64,000 bases of DNA from Vulcanimicrobium alpinum. GTDB taxonomy: Bacteria; Vulcanimicrobiota; Vulcanimicrobiia; Vulcanimicrobiales; Vulcanimicrobiaceae. The DNA is taken from the NCBI RefSeq assembly GCF_027923555.1, contig NZ_AP025523.1, positions 310,001-374,000 of the forward strand. The letters run 5' to 3'. Of the stretch, positions 1-11,912 are shown in pieces. Numbering within the stretch: the first letter of the stretch is position 1; the number at the start of each line of letters is the position of its first letter. The notes beneath the pieces are model-generated. The model was not told where the DNA came from, made no database searches, and worked only from the letters and a program-made list of their open reading frames with translations. The translations under genes and the position numbers were made by a program.

Positions 1-1
1 A

Positions 2-685
2 GCGCTGCTCATCGCGAGCGGCATTCGTGCTGACGGATACCGCGAGATCCTTGGTCTTTCGATCGGCGATTCGGAGAGCTTTGCGACGTGGAACGAGTTC
101 TTTTGCGGCCTCAAAGCACGCGGCTTGCACGGCGTCGACGTTGCCGTCTCCGACAATCATTCGGGCTTGCGTGAGGCGATCGCCAAGCAATTCGTCAGCG
201 CGACGTGGCAGCGCTGCCAGTTCCACGTGATGAAGAACTTGCTCGATCACACGCCCAAGAAAGAACGGGAAAACGTAACCGCTGCAGCTCGGCTGATCTT
301 CCTCGCAACTGATCGCAAAGAGGCCGAGCGTCGATATGCGGAATTCATGGCCCGCTTCGCAGAAACGGCGCCCAAGTCGTGCGTGTGCTTGGAAGGAGCG
401 TTCGAAGACATGCTTGCGATCTTGCCGCTGCCGGAGAAATATCGTCGGCGACTGCGCACGAGCAACATGCAAGAGCGGCTCAATGAAGAGATTCGTCGCC
501 GGGAGAAAGTCATTCGCATTTTCCCAAACGACGCCGCAGCGATTCGCATGGTCGGCGCGTTACTCTCCGAGCAAAACGACGAATGGTTAAGCCGAGCCTA
601 CTTCGACATGACCGAATACTTCGAATGGAAAGCAACGACGGTGGCCAAGCCGGCCGCCGTAAAACGAGACAGACGAGCAGCCTAA
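2..685 (+). CDS. IS256-family (mutator type) transposase, 5'-truncated by window edge
   Basis: The frame is open from base 2 to a TAA at 683-685 and gives about 227 residues, which are the catalytic C-terminal part of a transposase. The segment around VSDNHSGLREAI carries the second catalytic Asp, and the NMQERLNEEIRRRE segment carries the Glu end of the DDE triad that IS256 enzymes use for copy-out transposition. The first Asp lies before the window. The reading frame is intact in what can be seen. The terminal non-coding end of the element follows at about 705-728, and the next sequence is the middle of an ISL3 transposase. This copy therefore probably inserted into that older element. Whether the full gene is intact cannot be judged here. 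Confidence 0.9.
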   Translation, partial: ALLIASGIRADGYREILGLSIGDSESFATWNEFFCGLKARGLHGVDVAVSDNHSGLREAIAKQFVSATWQRCQFHVMKNLLDHTPKKERENVTAAARLIFLATDRKEAERRYAEFMARFAETAPKSCVCLEGAFEDMLAILPLPEKYRRRLRTSNMQERLNEEIRRREKVIRIFPNDAAAIRMVGALLSEQNDEWLSRAYFDMTEYFEWKATTVAKPAAVKRDRRAA

Positions 686-704
686 CTTACGCGATCGACG
701 AACC

Positions 705-728
705 GGAATTACAGCAGATTTGGGACTT
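705..728. repeat. Probable right end of the IS256-type element
   Basis: An A/T-richer stretch with the core ATTTGGGACTTGAC lies 20 nt after the transposase stop. IS256-type elements commonly end in a sequence of this kind. ISL3-type coding sequence resumes immediately after it, which places the junction near 728-731. The left end is outside the window, so the inverted repeat and target duplication cannot be compared. Confidence 0.5.
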
Positions 729-730
729 GA

Positions 731-1663
731 CTGTTTACGTCGCGCTTCGAGCGTTTGGCGATCGCCCTCCTACTCGAGATGTCCGTCGCGGCGGTCGCGC
801 GTCGCTTGGGCATCAGCTGGGACCAAGTCGATTCCATTATGCTCCGGGCGGTCGAGCGCGGTAAGCAGCGGCGACTGCCACGTCTTGTGCGGCATCTCGG
901 CATCGACGAGAAGGCCGTCAAAAAGCGGCATCGGTACTTCACGATCGTGTCCGACTTGGACCGCGGCGAGGTCCTGTGGGTCGGTCGCGGTCGCAAGCGC
1001 GAATCGATTGACGCTTTCTACGACGGCCTTTCGCACGAACAACTTCATGCCATTGAGGGCATCGCGATGGATATGTGGCAGCCGTACTTCGAGTCGACCG
1101 TAGCACACGTGCCCGATGCGGCACGGAAGATCGTCTTCGATAAGTACCACATCACGGCATATCTCACCAAAGCCGTCGATCTCACTCGTCGAGCGATGAT
1201 GCGTGACAAGACGCTCGACCGAACGGCATTGAAAGGGACTAAGTATTCCTGGTTGCGCTCGTTTGCGAATCTCGACCGCGACGAACGACGTGATCTGAGC
1301 GCCTTGCGGAGCCAGTACAAACGCCTTGGCCGCGCGTGGTCGATGAAGGAGCACTTTACGGAGTTCTGGCGATATCGGCGTGAGTCCGCAGCGCGTCGTT
1401 TCTTTGCCGATTGGTACCGGTGGGCGACGCACTCTCAATTGCCCGAAATGATCAGCGTCGCGCGCACGCTCAAACGTCACTTTGCGAACATCATCACGTA
1501 CATTCGCAAGCCGATCACCAATGCGGCAGCCGAGAGCCTCAACAGTAAGATCCAAATGATCAAATTCCGCGCGCGCGGCTATCGCAATGAGGGCCGATTT
1601 GCAGCGGCGATTCTATTCCACTGTGGTGGGCTCGACCTCTTGCCCGCCCACCCGAAGTCCTGA
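731..1663 (+). pseudogene. ISL3-family transposase, N-terminus missing
   Basis: The frame from about 731 (first Met-type start at 755) encodes about 310 residues of an ISL3 DDE transposase. It begins in the conserved TSRFERLAIAL segment just before the helix-turn-helix and ends with the typical AESLNSKIQMIKFRARGYRN block and a TGA at 1661-1663. Full-length ISL3 enzymes are around 400 residues or more and start with a zinc-finger domain, and that part is absent here. The IS256-type end abuts the truncation point, so insertion of that element is the likely cause. The remnant is presumably inactive. A downstream zinc-finger-less start at 755 could make a shortened protein, but there is no evidence that it is functional. 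Confidence 0.85.
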
Positions 1664-1693
1664 AGCGCCCATCAATTATAGGGACTCGGCCAA

Positions 1694-2763
1694 GTGCAGC
1701 GCGGCATGTGGAGTTATGTTGCGGATGAGGATCGGATTCCGAAAGATCATCCATTACGCGCGATGCGAGCGTTGATCGACCCCGTTCTGCGCGATCTCTC
1801 GCCGCGTTTCAGCCAGCTATATGCGAGCAACGGTCGTGCCTCGATCCCGCCGGAATATCTGCTCAGAGCGCCGCTCTTGCAACTGCTTTACAGCGTTCGC
1901 AGCGAACGCATGCTGATCGAGCAGTTGCACTACAACATGCTTTTTCGATGGTTCGTAGGGCTCAATACGGACGATCCCGTTTGGCACGCGACCACGTTCA
2001 CCAAGAACCGTGAACGGCTAATGCAAGGTGATATCGCACGTGCGTTTTTCGACCGAGTGTTTGCCATCGCTCAGGCGCGCGAACTCGTATCGGATGAGCA
2101 TTTCACCGTGGATGGAACGCTGATTGAAGCCTGGGCCGGCCAAAAGAGTTTTCGACCCAAGGACGACTCAGGCGATGGTCGTCCGGGACCGGGAAGCAAT
2201 CCAACGGTCGATTTTCGCGACGAGCGCCGCAGCAATGAAACGCACGCGTCCCGGACCGATCCCGACGCGCGTTTGGTCAAGAAGGCACGAGGCCAAGCAT
2301 CGCACCTGGGTTATCACGACCACGTACTGATGGAGAATAGAAACGGGTTGGTCGCACAGGCGACGCTCACGATAGCCAGCGGTCGCGCCGAGCGAGAGGC
2401 AGCGCTCGCATTGGTAGATCGGTTGCGGAATCGCGGACGTATTACGCTGGGCGCAGACAAAGGGTACGACGTCGCGGACTTCATCGCGCAGTGTCGTGAA
2501 CGCGAAGTTACACCTCATGTGGCATGTACAAGCGACCCTCGACGGAGTAGCGCGATCGACGGGCGGACGACGCGGCACCCCGGGTATGTTTGGAGTCAAC
2601 GAAAGCGCAAGCGTGTTGAAGAGATCTTCGGTTGGCTCAAAACGGTCGGAGCGCTCCCTAGACGCGACATCGGGGCCGAGATCGCGTAGACTGGATATTC
2701 ACCTTCGCCGCCGCGGCATTCAACTTGACGAGGATACGGAATCTGATTGGGGCTGCGGCGTGA
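1694..2763 (+). pseudogene. IS5-type transposase, C-terminal frameshift
   Basis: An InsH-like N-terminal region (MWSYVADEDRIPKDHPLRAM) is followed by a DDE transposase core with the catalytic segment FTVDGTLIEAWAG and the GADKGYD motif. The first frame ends prematurely at 2689 after the VEEIFGWLKT segment. A different frame at 2662-2763 supplies the expected ending (RHRGRDRVDWIFTFAAAAFNL and onward to TGA 2761-2763). One base appears to be lost near 2645-2661. Some IS elements use programmed shifts, but this position at the extreme C-terminus and the lack of an obvious slippery run favour a broken copy or a sequencing indel. No terminal inverted repeats could be matched with confidence. Confidence 0.85.
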
Positions 2764-2839
2764 TGCGAGGTTGCAACACCCCAAAAATGCCCCGAACGAG
2801 AGACTTCCGCGATGGAAACCCTTGTCAGAACCGCTACGA

Positions 2840-2878
2840 GTGCTGAAATGGCTCGGCATCGGCCGGCCATTTCAGCAC
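2840..2878. repeat. Perfect 13-bp inverted repeat after the IS5-type remnant
   Basis: GTGCTGAAATGGC at 2840-2852 and its exact reverse complement at 2866-2878 flank a 13-nt spacer. No T-run follows on either strand, so it is not a convincing terminator. It may mark the end of the IS element or be a protein-binding or cruciform site. Confidence 0.6.
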
Positions 2879-2892
2879 CCTGCTAAGTCATG

Positions 2893-2965
2893 CTGAGCCC
2901 GTCGAAGCGTCCCCTGCATCGCCCCTCTCGAGGGCTCGATCGCGGCCGCCCTTCGACAGGCTCAG
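2893..2965. repeat. Inverted pair of CTGAGCCTGTCGAAG-type intergenic repeat
   Basis: CTGAGCCCGTCGAAG at 2893-2907 faces CTTCGACAGGCTCAG at 2951-2965, so the two copies are inverted across 43 nt. A third relative (CTGAGCTTGTCGAAG) lies at 20605-20619 just after the IS110 gene. This short palindromic-type unit behaves like a REP sequence. Here it lies 10 nt downstream of a minus-strand gene end and could fold at the 3' end of that transcript. Confidence 0.6.
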
Positions 2966-2975
2966 GGTGACGGGG

Positions 2976-4073
2976 TTAGTGACGTAATGCCAGCACGCCG
3001 AGGATCGCTTCGAAGGCGACGAGGACGATCACGATGATCTCGAGCGTTTGGCTGCGTTCGGTCTGCGCTTCGTCCTGGAGGACGCGGTAGACCTCGCTGA
3101 CGCTGCGGAGTTTGGCGTCGATTTGGCGCTGCCAGTCGGCCAAGCCGAGGCGTCCTGCCACGGCGCGGTAGAGGCGCGCGTAGTACGCGTCGCCGATGAT
3201 CTTCAGCGCGTTCGTCGTGCGGTCGGTCAGTTCGAGCACGTCGACCAGCAGAAAGCGCACCGCCTCGGCGCGATCGCGGTCGCGGCGGCGCGAGAAGCGC
3301 CGTGAGCGCCGTCCCGGTTCGAGCCGGTAGATCGCGTCGAGTTCCTCGTCGAGCCGCGCGTCGTACGTGCGGAACTCGACGAGCTGTGAGTTCGCGAACT
3401 CGAGGATGTCCTCGACGGCTTCGGCACCTTCGGCGCGGTCGTAGACGAAGGCCGCATCCCATTGAATCACCGCGAGATCGTCGGGATAGTACGAGAACGC
3501 GAGACGCAGCGCTTCGGTCTGCTCGCTCGAGACGAGCTCGCGGTCCTCGAAGAGCATCAACTGCGCGAGCGCGGGGCCGAGCGGCCCGGTCAGGTGCTGC
3601 GCCGTCACCGGCACGTCGAACTGCTCGACCTCGAGGATGAAGTAGTCTTCGATCAGCGCGGGGTGGGGATCATCGAGCGCGCCGCTGATCTCCGCGAGGA
3701 CGTCGTCGAGCGCGGACCGCGCGAGCACTTCCAGCCGCGAATCCCGCCGTTCGCGGCGGGTCAGCGCGGCAAACTCCTCCCACGTTCCGGCGAACGGGAT
3801 CGTGATGCGGATCGAGACGACGCCGAAATCGAAGATCTTCGCGCGCATCGTCGCGCCTGGACGTTCGAGATCCGGCAGGCGCACGATCAGCGGCGCGACG
3901 GGATACTGGATAAACTCCGAGCTCGCCTCGCGGCGAAGCTGCAGCGGCGCGCGGGCGACGCCCTCGCCGCGCACCGTGCGCAAGCGTTCGAGATCGATCG
4001 TGTCCGCGACGTCGTACACGAAGAGCGCGCGGAACGCGGCGTGCGCGAGCGCCGGAAGGGAGGCGCTATTCAC
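2976..4073 (-). CDS. Rmd1/YagE (DUF155)-like membrane-anchored protein
   Basis: This 365-residue protein starts with GTG at 4073. The middle contains an FDFGVVSIRITIPF segment like the conserved FDYGVV block of Rmd1/YagE proteins. The last 25 residues form one hydrophobic helix after an SQTLEIIVIVLVAFEAIL stretch, which is the usual C-terminal anchor of that family. There is no signal peptide, so the bulk should face the cytoplasm. An Arg-rich linker near residue 255 precedes a helical, coiled-coil-like segment. The biochemical role of bacterial members is unknown. The gene is divergent from clpB with about 220 nt between them and has no close partner. The family assignment rests on motif similarity by eye. 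Confidence 0.5.
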   Translation of the reverse strand: MNSASLPALAHAAFRALFVYDVADTIDLERLRTVRGEGVARAPLQLRREASSEFIQYPVAPLIVRLPDLERPGATMRAKIFDFGVVSIRITIPFAGTWEEFAALTRRERRDSRLEVLARSALDDVLAEISGALDDPHPALIEDYFILEVEQFDVPVTAQHLTGPLGPALAQLMLFEDRELVSSEQTEALRLAFSYYPDDLAVIQWDAAFVYDRAEGAEAVEDILEFANSQLVEFRTYDARLDEELDAIYRLEPGRRSRRFSRRRDRDRAEAVRFLLVDVLELTDRTTNALKIIGDAYYARLYRAVAGRLGLADWQRQIDAKLRSVSEVYRVLQDEAQTERSQTLEIIVIVLVAFEAILGVLALRH

Positions 4074-4290
4074 GCGCGCGCGTCACGTGCAGGACGTCCA
4101 TCGCCCGGGTCAACCGTGAACGGCGCATGCAGGTTCCGAGAGCGGACGATAGTGCGCTTTGTTGTGCGTACGGCAAGCATGAAAGAGGACGCTGGAGCGC
4201 CCAGGGGCCGGACGGGACGTTCGGCGCTTATTCTGCCCTGGAAAATCCGGCACGCTGGGCGGTGGAGGGGGCGGCGATGCAACCGTGGTG

Positions 4291-4317
4291 TTAGCACTCG
4301 CGGTCTTAGAGTGCGAA
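4291..4317 (+). promoter_or_regulatory. CIRCE operator (HrcA site) upstream of clpB
   Basis: TTAGCACTC (4291-4299), nine bases, then GAGTGCGAA (4309-4317) matches the CIRCE consensus TTAGCACTC-N9-GAGTGCTAA with a single mismatch. HrcA repressor binds this element in many bacteria and releases it on heat shock. It ends one base before the clpB ATG, which leaves no room for a normal ribosome-binding site between operator and start. Confidence 0.93.
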
Positions 4318-4318
4318 A

Positions 4319-6955
<2,637 letters not shown>

Positions 6956-6984
6956 GCAGGGCAGTCCTCCGGCGACATGCAAGT

Positions 6985-7010
6985 GGGAGGGCCCGCCCGG
7001 GCCCTCCCTT
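6985..7010 (+). terminator. Rho-independent terminator after clpB
   Basis: A perfect 10-bp stem (GGGAGGGCCC at 6985-6994 with GGGCCCTCCC at 6999-7008) closes on a 4-nt loop and runs into TTCTTGT. It lies 30 nt after the clpB stop and immediately before the next gene. Confidence 0.75.
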
Positions 7011-7020
7011 CTTGTGTGAC

Positions 7021-10011
7021 GTGAACCTGCTCACGACCGCGCTTGCAGCCGTTTCCCGGCCGGCGACGTTGCTGATCCTCGTCGCCGCGGTTTGCGCGCC
7101 CGCATCGGGCCAGAGCGCGAACTCCGCCGGGATGCACGCCCTGCTCGCCCAGCATCGCTTCGCCGAGGCGGCGCAGGCGGCGACGGCGGCGCTCGCGTCG
7201 CACCCCGGCGATCCGCAAGCGCTCGCGGTGCGCGCGGCGGCGCGATATGGCCTCGATCCCGCTGCACCGGCGATCGCGTCCGACGTCGCGGCGGCGCTCG
7301 CCGCCGATCCGCGCAGCGCGCTCGCGCTGGCGGTCCGCGCCGGGCTCGAGGTGCAGCGGCGAGACGACAAGGCTGCGCTCGCGACCGCGAACGCCGCGCT
7401 GGCAGTCGCCCCCCGCATCGCGCTCGCGCTGCGAATCCGGGCCCTCGCGAAGTACGATCTCGACGACAACCGCGGCGCGGTCGAGGACGCGAGCGCAGCG
7501 GTCGCCGCCGATCCGCGGGACACGATCGCGTTGCGGCTGCGGGGGATCGCCGAGTGGTACATCGACGACGACCGCGCGACGATCGCGGATGAAACCGCGG
7601 TGCTGGAGCGCGATCCGCGGGACACGCTTGCGCTGGGATACCGGGCCGCGGCGAAGTATGACCTCGGCGACAACACAGGCGCGCTCGCCGACGCCGACGC
7701 CGCGCTCGCGATCGATCCCGGCGCCTACCAGGCGCTGCAGACGCGCGGCGCCGCGCGGTACGCGACTCGCGACTTCCGCGGTGCCGTCGACGATCTGACC
7801 AAGGCGCTCGCGATCGTACCCCGGAGCGCACGCAACCTGGCGCTGCGCGGCGCCGCGCACTACTATCTCGACGAAGACGACGCGGCGATCGCCGACGAGA
7901 CCTCGGCGCTCGAACGCGACCCCGGAAACGCCTTCGCGCTGCGCATCCGCGGCGGAGCGCACTACGACAAGAACCAGTATCGCGACGCGATCGTCGACGA
8001 AGACGCGTCGCTGGCGAAGGTGCCGAAGAGCCGTTTCGCCCTGGTCATCCGCGGTGCGGCGAAATACTATCTCGACGACAACGCCGGCGCCGTGGCCGAC
8101 GAGACCGAGGCGCTCGCCGTCGACCCCGCGGCCGCGAACGCGCGGATGTACCGCGGCGCTGCGTACAGCGATCTGGGCCGCTACGCTGCCGCGATCGACG
8201 ATGAGAACGCGGTGCTCGCCGCGCAGCCGAAGAACGCCTACGCGCTTCGCGTACGGGCCGCAGCGAAATACGGGCTCACCGACAACCGTGGAGCCGTCGA
8301 CGATGACGATGCAGCGCTGGCGATCGAGCCCGGCAATGCGTACGCGCTGCGCATCCGCGGCGCGGCGAAGTTTTATCTGCTCGACTATGCCGGTGCGATC
8401 GTCGACGAGAGCGCGGTGCTGGCCGGAGCCCCGAAGGACGCGTTCGCTTTGCGGATGCGGGGCGCGGCCAACTATTACGCCGGGAACTATCACGCCTCCG
8501 TCGACGACGAGACGGCGGCGCTGGCCGTCGCTGCCGACAGCGTCTTCGCGCTGCGGATCAGGGGCGCGGCGAAGTACTATCTCGACGACAACGCCGGCGC
8601 GATCGCGGACGAGACGCGCGTGCTCGCGCTCGATCCGAAGAACGCCTACGCCCTGCGCATCCGCGGCGCCGCCAAGCACGATGCGGGCGACAACGCCGGG
8701 TCGATCGCCGACGAGTCCGCAGCCCTCGCGATCGAACCCGACGACGTCTTCGCACTCGAGATTCGCGGCGCGGCCAAGTACTACAGCGACGACTCCGCCG
8801 GAGCGATCGCCGACGAAACCGCCGCGCTGAAGAGCAACCCGACGCGAGCGTACGCGCTGCGCATCCGCGGCGGAGCGAAGTACGACCGCGACGACTACGC
8901 CGGAGCGGTCGCCGACGAGACCGCTGCGCTCGCGATCGACGCGACGTCGGCCCTGGCGTTCGAGATCCGCGGCGCCGCCTACGATCAGCTCGGCACCTAC
9001 GACCGGGCCGTCGCCGACGAGACCGCGGCGATCGCACGCGATCCGAAGTCCGACTACGCCTACGCCGAACGCGGCGCCGCGTACTTTTACCAGAGCCGTT
9101 ACGGCGAGGCGATCGCCGACGAGATGAAAGCCGTGGGGCTGAACCCGAAGAATGCCTTCGCGTACGAGATGCGCGGCGCCGCCCGCTACTACCTCGATCG
9201 CTACGCCGAGGCGATCGCGGACGAGACGGCGGCGATCGGCCTGCGCCCCGCGAGCGCGTTCGCGTTTCGCTATCGCGCCGCGGCGCGCTTTTACGCGCCC
9301 GACGCGAAAGGGAACCGCGATTTCGCAGGGACGATCGACGACGCGAGCCGCGCGATCGCGCTCGATCCCCGGAGCGCGAGCGCCTACGAACGGCGCGGCG
9401 TCGCGCGCTACCGTCTGGGCGATTTGCCCGGTGCGGTGGACGACGAGAGCGCGGCCCTCGCGCTCTCGCCCAACGATGCATTCGCCTACCGGAATCGCGG
9501 GCTCGCGCTGCTCGCGCTCAAGCAGTACGACAAGGCCGTCGCCGACGAGCGCGCGTCGCTGACGATCGAGCCGAACAGCGCGATCGCGTACGAGGCGATC
9601 GGCGACTCGTTCGCCGCGCTGGGGCGCGCCGGCGACGCGATCGACGCGTATCGCAACGCGCAGCGCCTGGATCGCTCCAACGCGTCGCTGCAGCGCAAGA
9701 TCGACGCACTCGCGGCGCCGGCGAAGACCGCCGCGCTCCTCGTTCCGGCGCGCTTCTTCACCGGCGCGGCCCGGCGTCCGACGCTCGCCCCGCTCACCGT
9801 CGCCGATCTTCCGTCGATCGTCTACACCCGCCTCGACGACGATTCGAAACCGCCGCCCGGGCCGGGCGGGGGACCGCCGGCTCCGCGCCCCACGCCGGCG
9901 CCGAACGCCGACGTGCATCGTCCCGCGACCGATCCGGGAGGCGTCGGAGCAAAACCGGTTCTGCCGCCCCGCCGCGCCCGCGACAAAGCCGACCAGCGGT
10001 TCCCGCCGTGA
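7021..10011 (+). CDS. Secreted giant tetratricopeptide-repeat protein
   Basis: This is a protein of about 996 residues with a signal peptide (hydrophobic LLILVAAVCAPASG near residues 15-30). About 25 tandem TPR units of 34 residues fill roughly residues 40-890, with a recurrent core such as ALRIRGAAKYYLDDNAGAIA. The last 80 residues are Pro/Gly-rich and look disordered. The repeats are unusually uniform and Asp-rich, giving an acidic solenoid likely to sit outside the inner membrane as a protein-binding scaffold. GTG 7021 is preferred because it puts the signal peptide near the N-terminus, and TTG 7012 is an alternative. The stop overlaps the GTG of the following membrane-protein gene by four bases, so the two are probably translated together. 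No enzymatic motif is visible. Confidence 0.85.
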   Translation: MNLLTTALAAVSRPATLLILVAAVCAPASGQSANSAGMHALLAQHRFAEAAQAATAALASHPGDPQALAVRAAARYGLDPAAPAIASDVAAALAADPRSALALAVRAGLEVQRRDDKAALATANAALAVAPRIALALRIRALAKYDLDDNRGAVEDASAAVAADPRDTIALRLRGIAEWYIDDDRATIADETAVLERDPRDTLALGYRAAAKYDLGDNTGALADADAALAIDPGAYQALQTRGAARYATRDFRGAVDDLTKALAIVPRSARNLALRGAAHYYLDEDDAAIADETSALERDPGNAFALRIRGGAHYDKNQYRDAIVDEDASLAKVPKSRFALVIRGAAKYYLDDNAGAVADETEALAVDPAAANARMYRGAAYSDLGRYAAAIDDENAVLAAQPKNAYALRVRAAAKYGLTDNRGAVDDDDAALAIEPGNAYALRIRGAAKFYLLDYAGAIVDESAVLAGAPKDAFALRMRGAANYYAGNYHASVDDETAALAVAADSVFALRIRGAAKYYLDDNAGAIADETRVLALDPKNAYALRIRGAAKHDAGDNAGSIADESAALAIEPDDVFALEIRGAAKYYSDDSAGAIADETAALKSNPTRAYALRIRGGAKYDRDDYAGAVADETAALAIDATSALAFEIRGAAYDQLGTYDRAVADETAAIARDPKSDYAYAERGAAYFYQSRYGEAIADEMKAVGLNPKNAFAYEMRGAARYYLDRYAEAIADETAAIGLRPASAFAFRYRAAARFYAPDAKGNRDFAGTIDDASRAIALDPRSASAYERRGVARYRLGDLPGAVDDESAALALSPNDAFAYRNRGLALLALKQYDKAVADERASLTIEPNSAIAYEAIGDSFAALGRAGDAIDAYRNAQRLDRSNASLQRKIDALAAPAKTAALLVPARFFTGAARRPTLAPLTVADLPSIVYTRLDDDSKPPPGPGGGPPAPRPTPAPNADVHRPATDPGGVGAKPVLPPRRARDKADQRFPP

Positions 10012-11912
10012 CGCAGAGCCGTCGTACCGTCGTCGGAGTGGGGATGACGCTCCTGGTCGGCATCCTGCTCTCGATCGCCGCGTACTCGTTCGCCGTCGAC
10101 GCGACGGGCGGGTGCCGCATCGACCGCAGCAAGCACGTCCGCTGGGACGTCGTTCCGTTCGCGCAGCGCGTGCAGATTGCGCTGGGGATCGGCAACAGCG
10201 CGACGCCGCCGTATGCAGTCGCGGTGAACGATCCCGAGGTTCCGGCCGGGACGATCGGCGTCGAGCTGGTGCGGATGCGCAGCGGACCGATGGCTGGAAA
10301 ACTCGACTCGCTGGCGGTTGCCGCCGTGCTGTTCGCCGCTTTCGGGCTGTTCATCTTGTGGTGGGGGCGCGACATGCCGTCGCTGTGGCTCGGGCTGTTC
10401 TGCGCCGCATACGCGCCTGGACTCTCCGCATTTTACGGTCCGCTTCCCGAGGGCGCGATGCTCGCCGCGTGGACGCTCGCGAACGTCCTCGCGTACGTCG
10501 CCGCCTTCGCGCTCTACGCGATGGCGGAATCGTTCGCGCTCGCGTCGGTTGCGCAGGACGGACGCGTGCGGCAGGCGATCCTCGTCGCGCGCGGTGTGGT
10601 GATCGCCGGGCTCGGCATCGGTCTGCTGGGGACGCTTGACGAAACCTTCGCGCCGATCGTCGACCGCGTCGACGCGCCGGCGCTCGTCCATTGGCTGCAC
10701 GCTGCCGGCAACGACTTCAGCGAGATCGCGGTGAAACTCATCGCGCCCGTCGTCCTGCTCGCCGTCGCGTGGCGGCTCGCGCGCGACCCGGACGAGCGGC
10801 AAAAGAACGCCATCATCTTCGCGACGGTCGTCACCGCGCTCTCCGGCGTCGCCTTGTCGCTGATGACGGAACTGGGGCGCGGCGCTTCACCGGGATTCGA
10901 GACCTCGTGGTTCACGCTGCTGGCGATCCCAATCGGATTCATCATCACGATCCCGACCTACAAGGTCGTCGACGTGCAGGTCGTGGTCAAGCGCATCCTG
11001 ATCGTCGCGACGATGACCGCCATCGTCGGCGCGGCGATCGCCGGCAGCGAACTGCTGGTCGAGCGTTGGGCGGATCCCATGCTCCAACGCTGGGCCGCGC
11101 ACGGAACGGCGGCCGCCGAGCCGGCGCCCCGACCGCATTCCGGCTGGGAAGTCGCGCTCCAATTCGGCGTCGCGTTCGTCATCGTGCTGACGTTCGGGAG
11201 CGTCCATCATTGGCTCGAAGAGACGTTCAAGCGGATCATCTTCGCCAAGCGCGACCGCGGCATCGCCGATCTGCACGCCTTTGCCAGCCGCCGCGCCGGC
11301 GTCATCACGCTGCGCGCTAGCGTGATCGCGCAGGCGCTCGCGCTCGTTCACGATGCGCTGTGCGCGCGCGCGGTCGCATTCTACGAACTGCGCGACGCGG
11401 CGTTCGAGCGCGCAGACGCGCGCGGCCCGGCCGCCGCGGCACGGATCGGGATCGACGATCCGGTCGCGGTGGCGCTGCGCAGCGACCAGGAGCGTGTCGA
11501 CCTGCGGCGTCTCCACGGCGAGCCGAGCGCGCTGGGCCGCGAAGGTTTTGCCTTCCGGCTCGCCGTGCGCGGGCACGTAAACGCGATCCTGTTCGTCGGC
11601 GGCCGTGACAGCGCGACGGACGGCGCCTACGAGATCGACGAACTCGAAGCGGTGAGCGACGTCGCGCGCGGCGTCGCCGACGCGCTCTTCAGCCTGCGCG
11701 CCGCGGAGACCGCGGCGTTCCTCGGCGAGGTCGCCGACGGCAGCATCTCCGGCGCGCGTGCGGCCGTGCGCGCCGCACAATTGCGCGATGAGGGCGTCGA
11801 TCCCGCGCTCTTCACGCCGCGCCTCCCCGCCGAGCCGCCGGCAGCCGCCGACGAAACGCCGGCTGTCGCGGGGCGGGTGCGCGCCGTGGGGCGCGGAACA
11901 CCGCACGCGTGA
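10008..11912 (+). CDS. Polytopic membrane protein with cytoplasmic GAF-like domain
   Basis: This 634-residue protein has one TM helix at 8-29, an extracytoplasmic loop of about 70 residues, then about nine more TM helices between 102 and 415. A soluble region (about 425-585) follows whose alternating strands and helices resemble a GAF domain. The layout is that of a sensor kinase input module such as PrsK, but no HisKA or HATPase domain follows. It is therefore a receptor-like protein without an obvious output. The tail (590-634) is Pro/Ala-rich. It starts with GTG overlapping the TPR gene stop (GTGA), and its own stop overlaps the rpiA start the same way. The TPR protein may bind its outer loop. 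Confidence 0.6.
   Translation: MTQSRRTVVGVGMTLLVGILLSIAAYSFAVDATGGCRIDRSKHVRWDVVPFAQRVQIALGIGNSATPPYAVAVNDPEVPAGTIGVELVRMRSGPMAGKLDSLAVAAVLFAAFGLFILWWGRDMPSLWLGLFCAAYAPGLSAFYGPLPEGAMLAAWTLANVLAYVAAFALYAMAESFALASVAQDGRVRQAILVARGVVIAGLGIGLLGTLDETFAPIVDRVDAPALVHWLHAAGNDFSEIAVKLIAPVVLLAVAWRLARDPDERQKNAIIFATVVTALSGVALSLMTELGRGASPGFETSWFTLLAIPIGFIITIPTYKVVDVQVVVKRILIVATMTAIVGAAIAGSELLVERWADPMLQRWAAHGTAAAEPAPRPHSGWEVALQFGVAFVIVLTFGSVHHWLEETFKRIIFAKRDRGIADLHAFASRRAGVITLRASVIAQALALVHDALCARAVAFYELRDAAFERADARGPAAAARIGIDDPVAVALRSDQERVDLRRLHGEPSALGREGFAFRLAVRGHVNAILFVGGRDSATDGAYEIDELEAVSDVARGVADALFSLRAAETAAFLGEVADGSISGARAAVRAAQLRDEGVDPALFTPRLPAEPPAAADETPAVAGRVRAVGRGTPHA

Noticed and set aside
7021-10011. 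CRISPR-like repetitiveness
   Set aside because: The repeats are degenerate 102-base coding units of TPR motifs without unique spacers.
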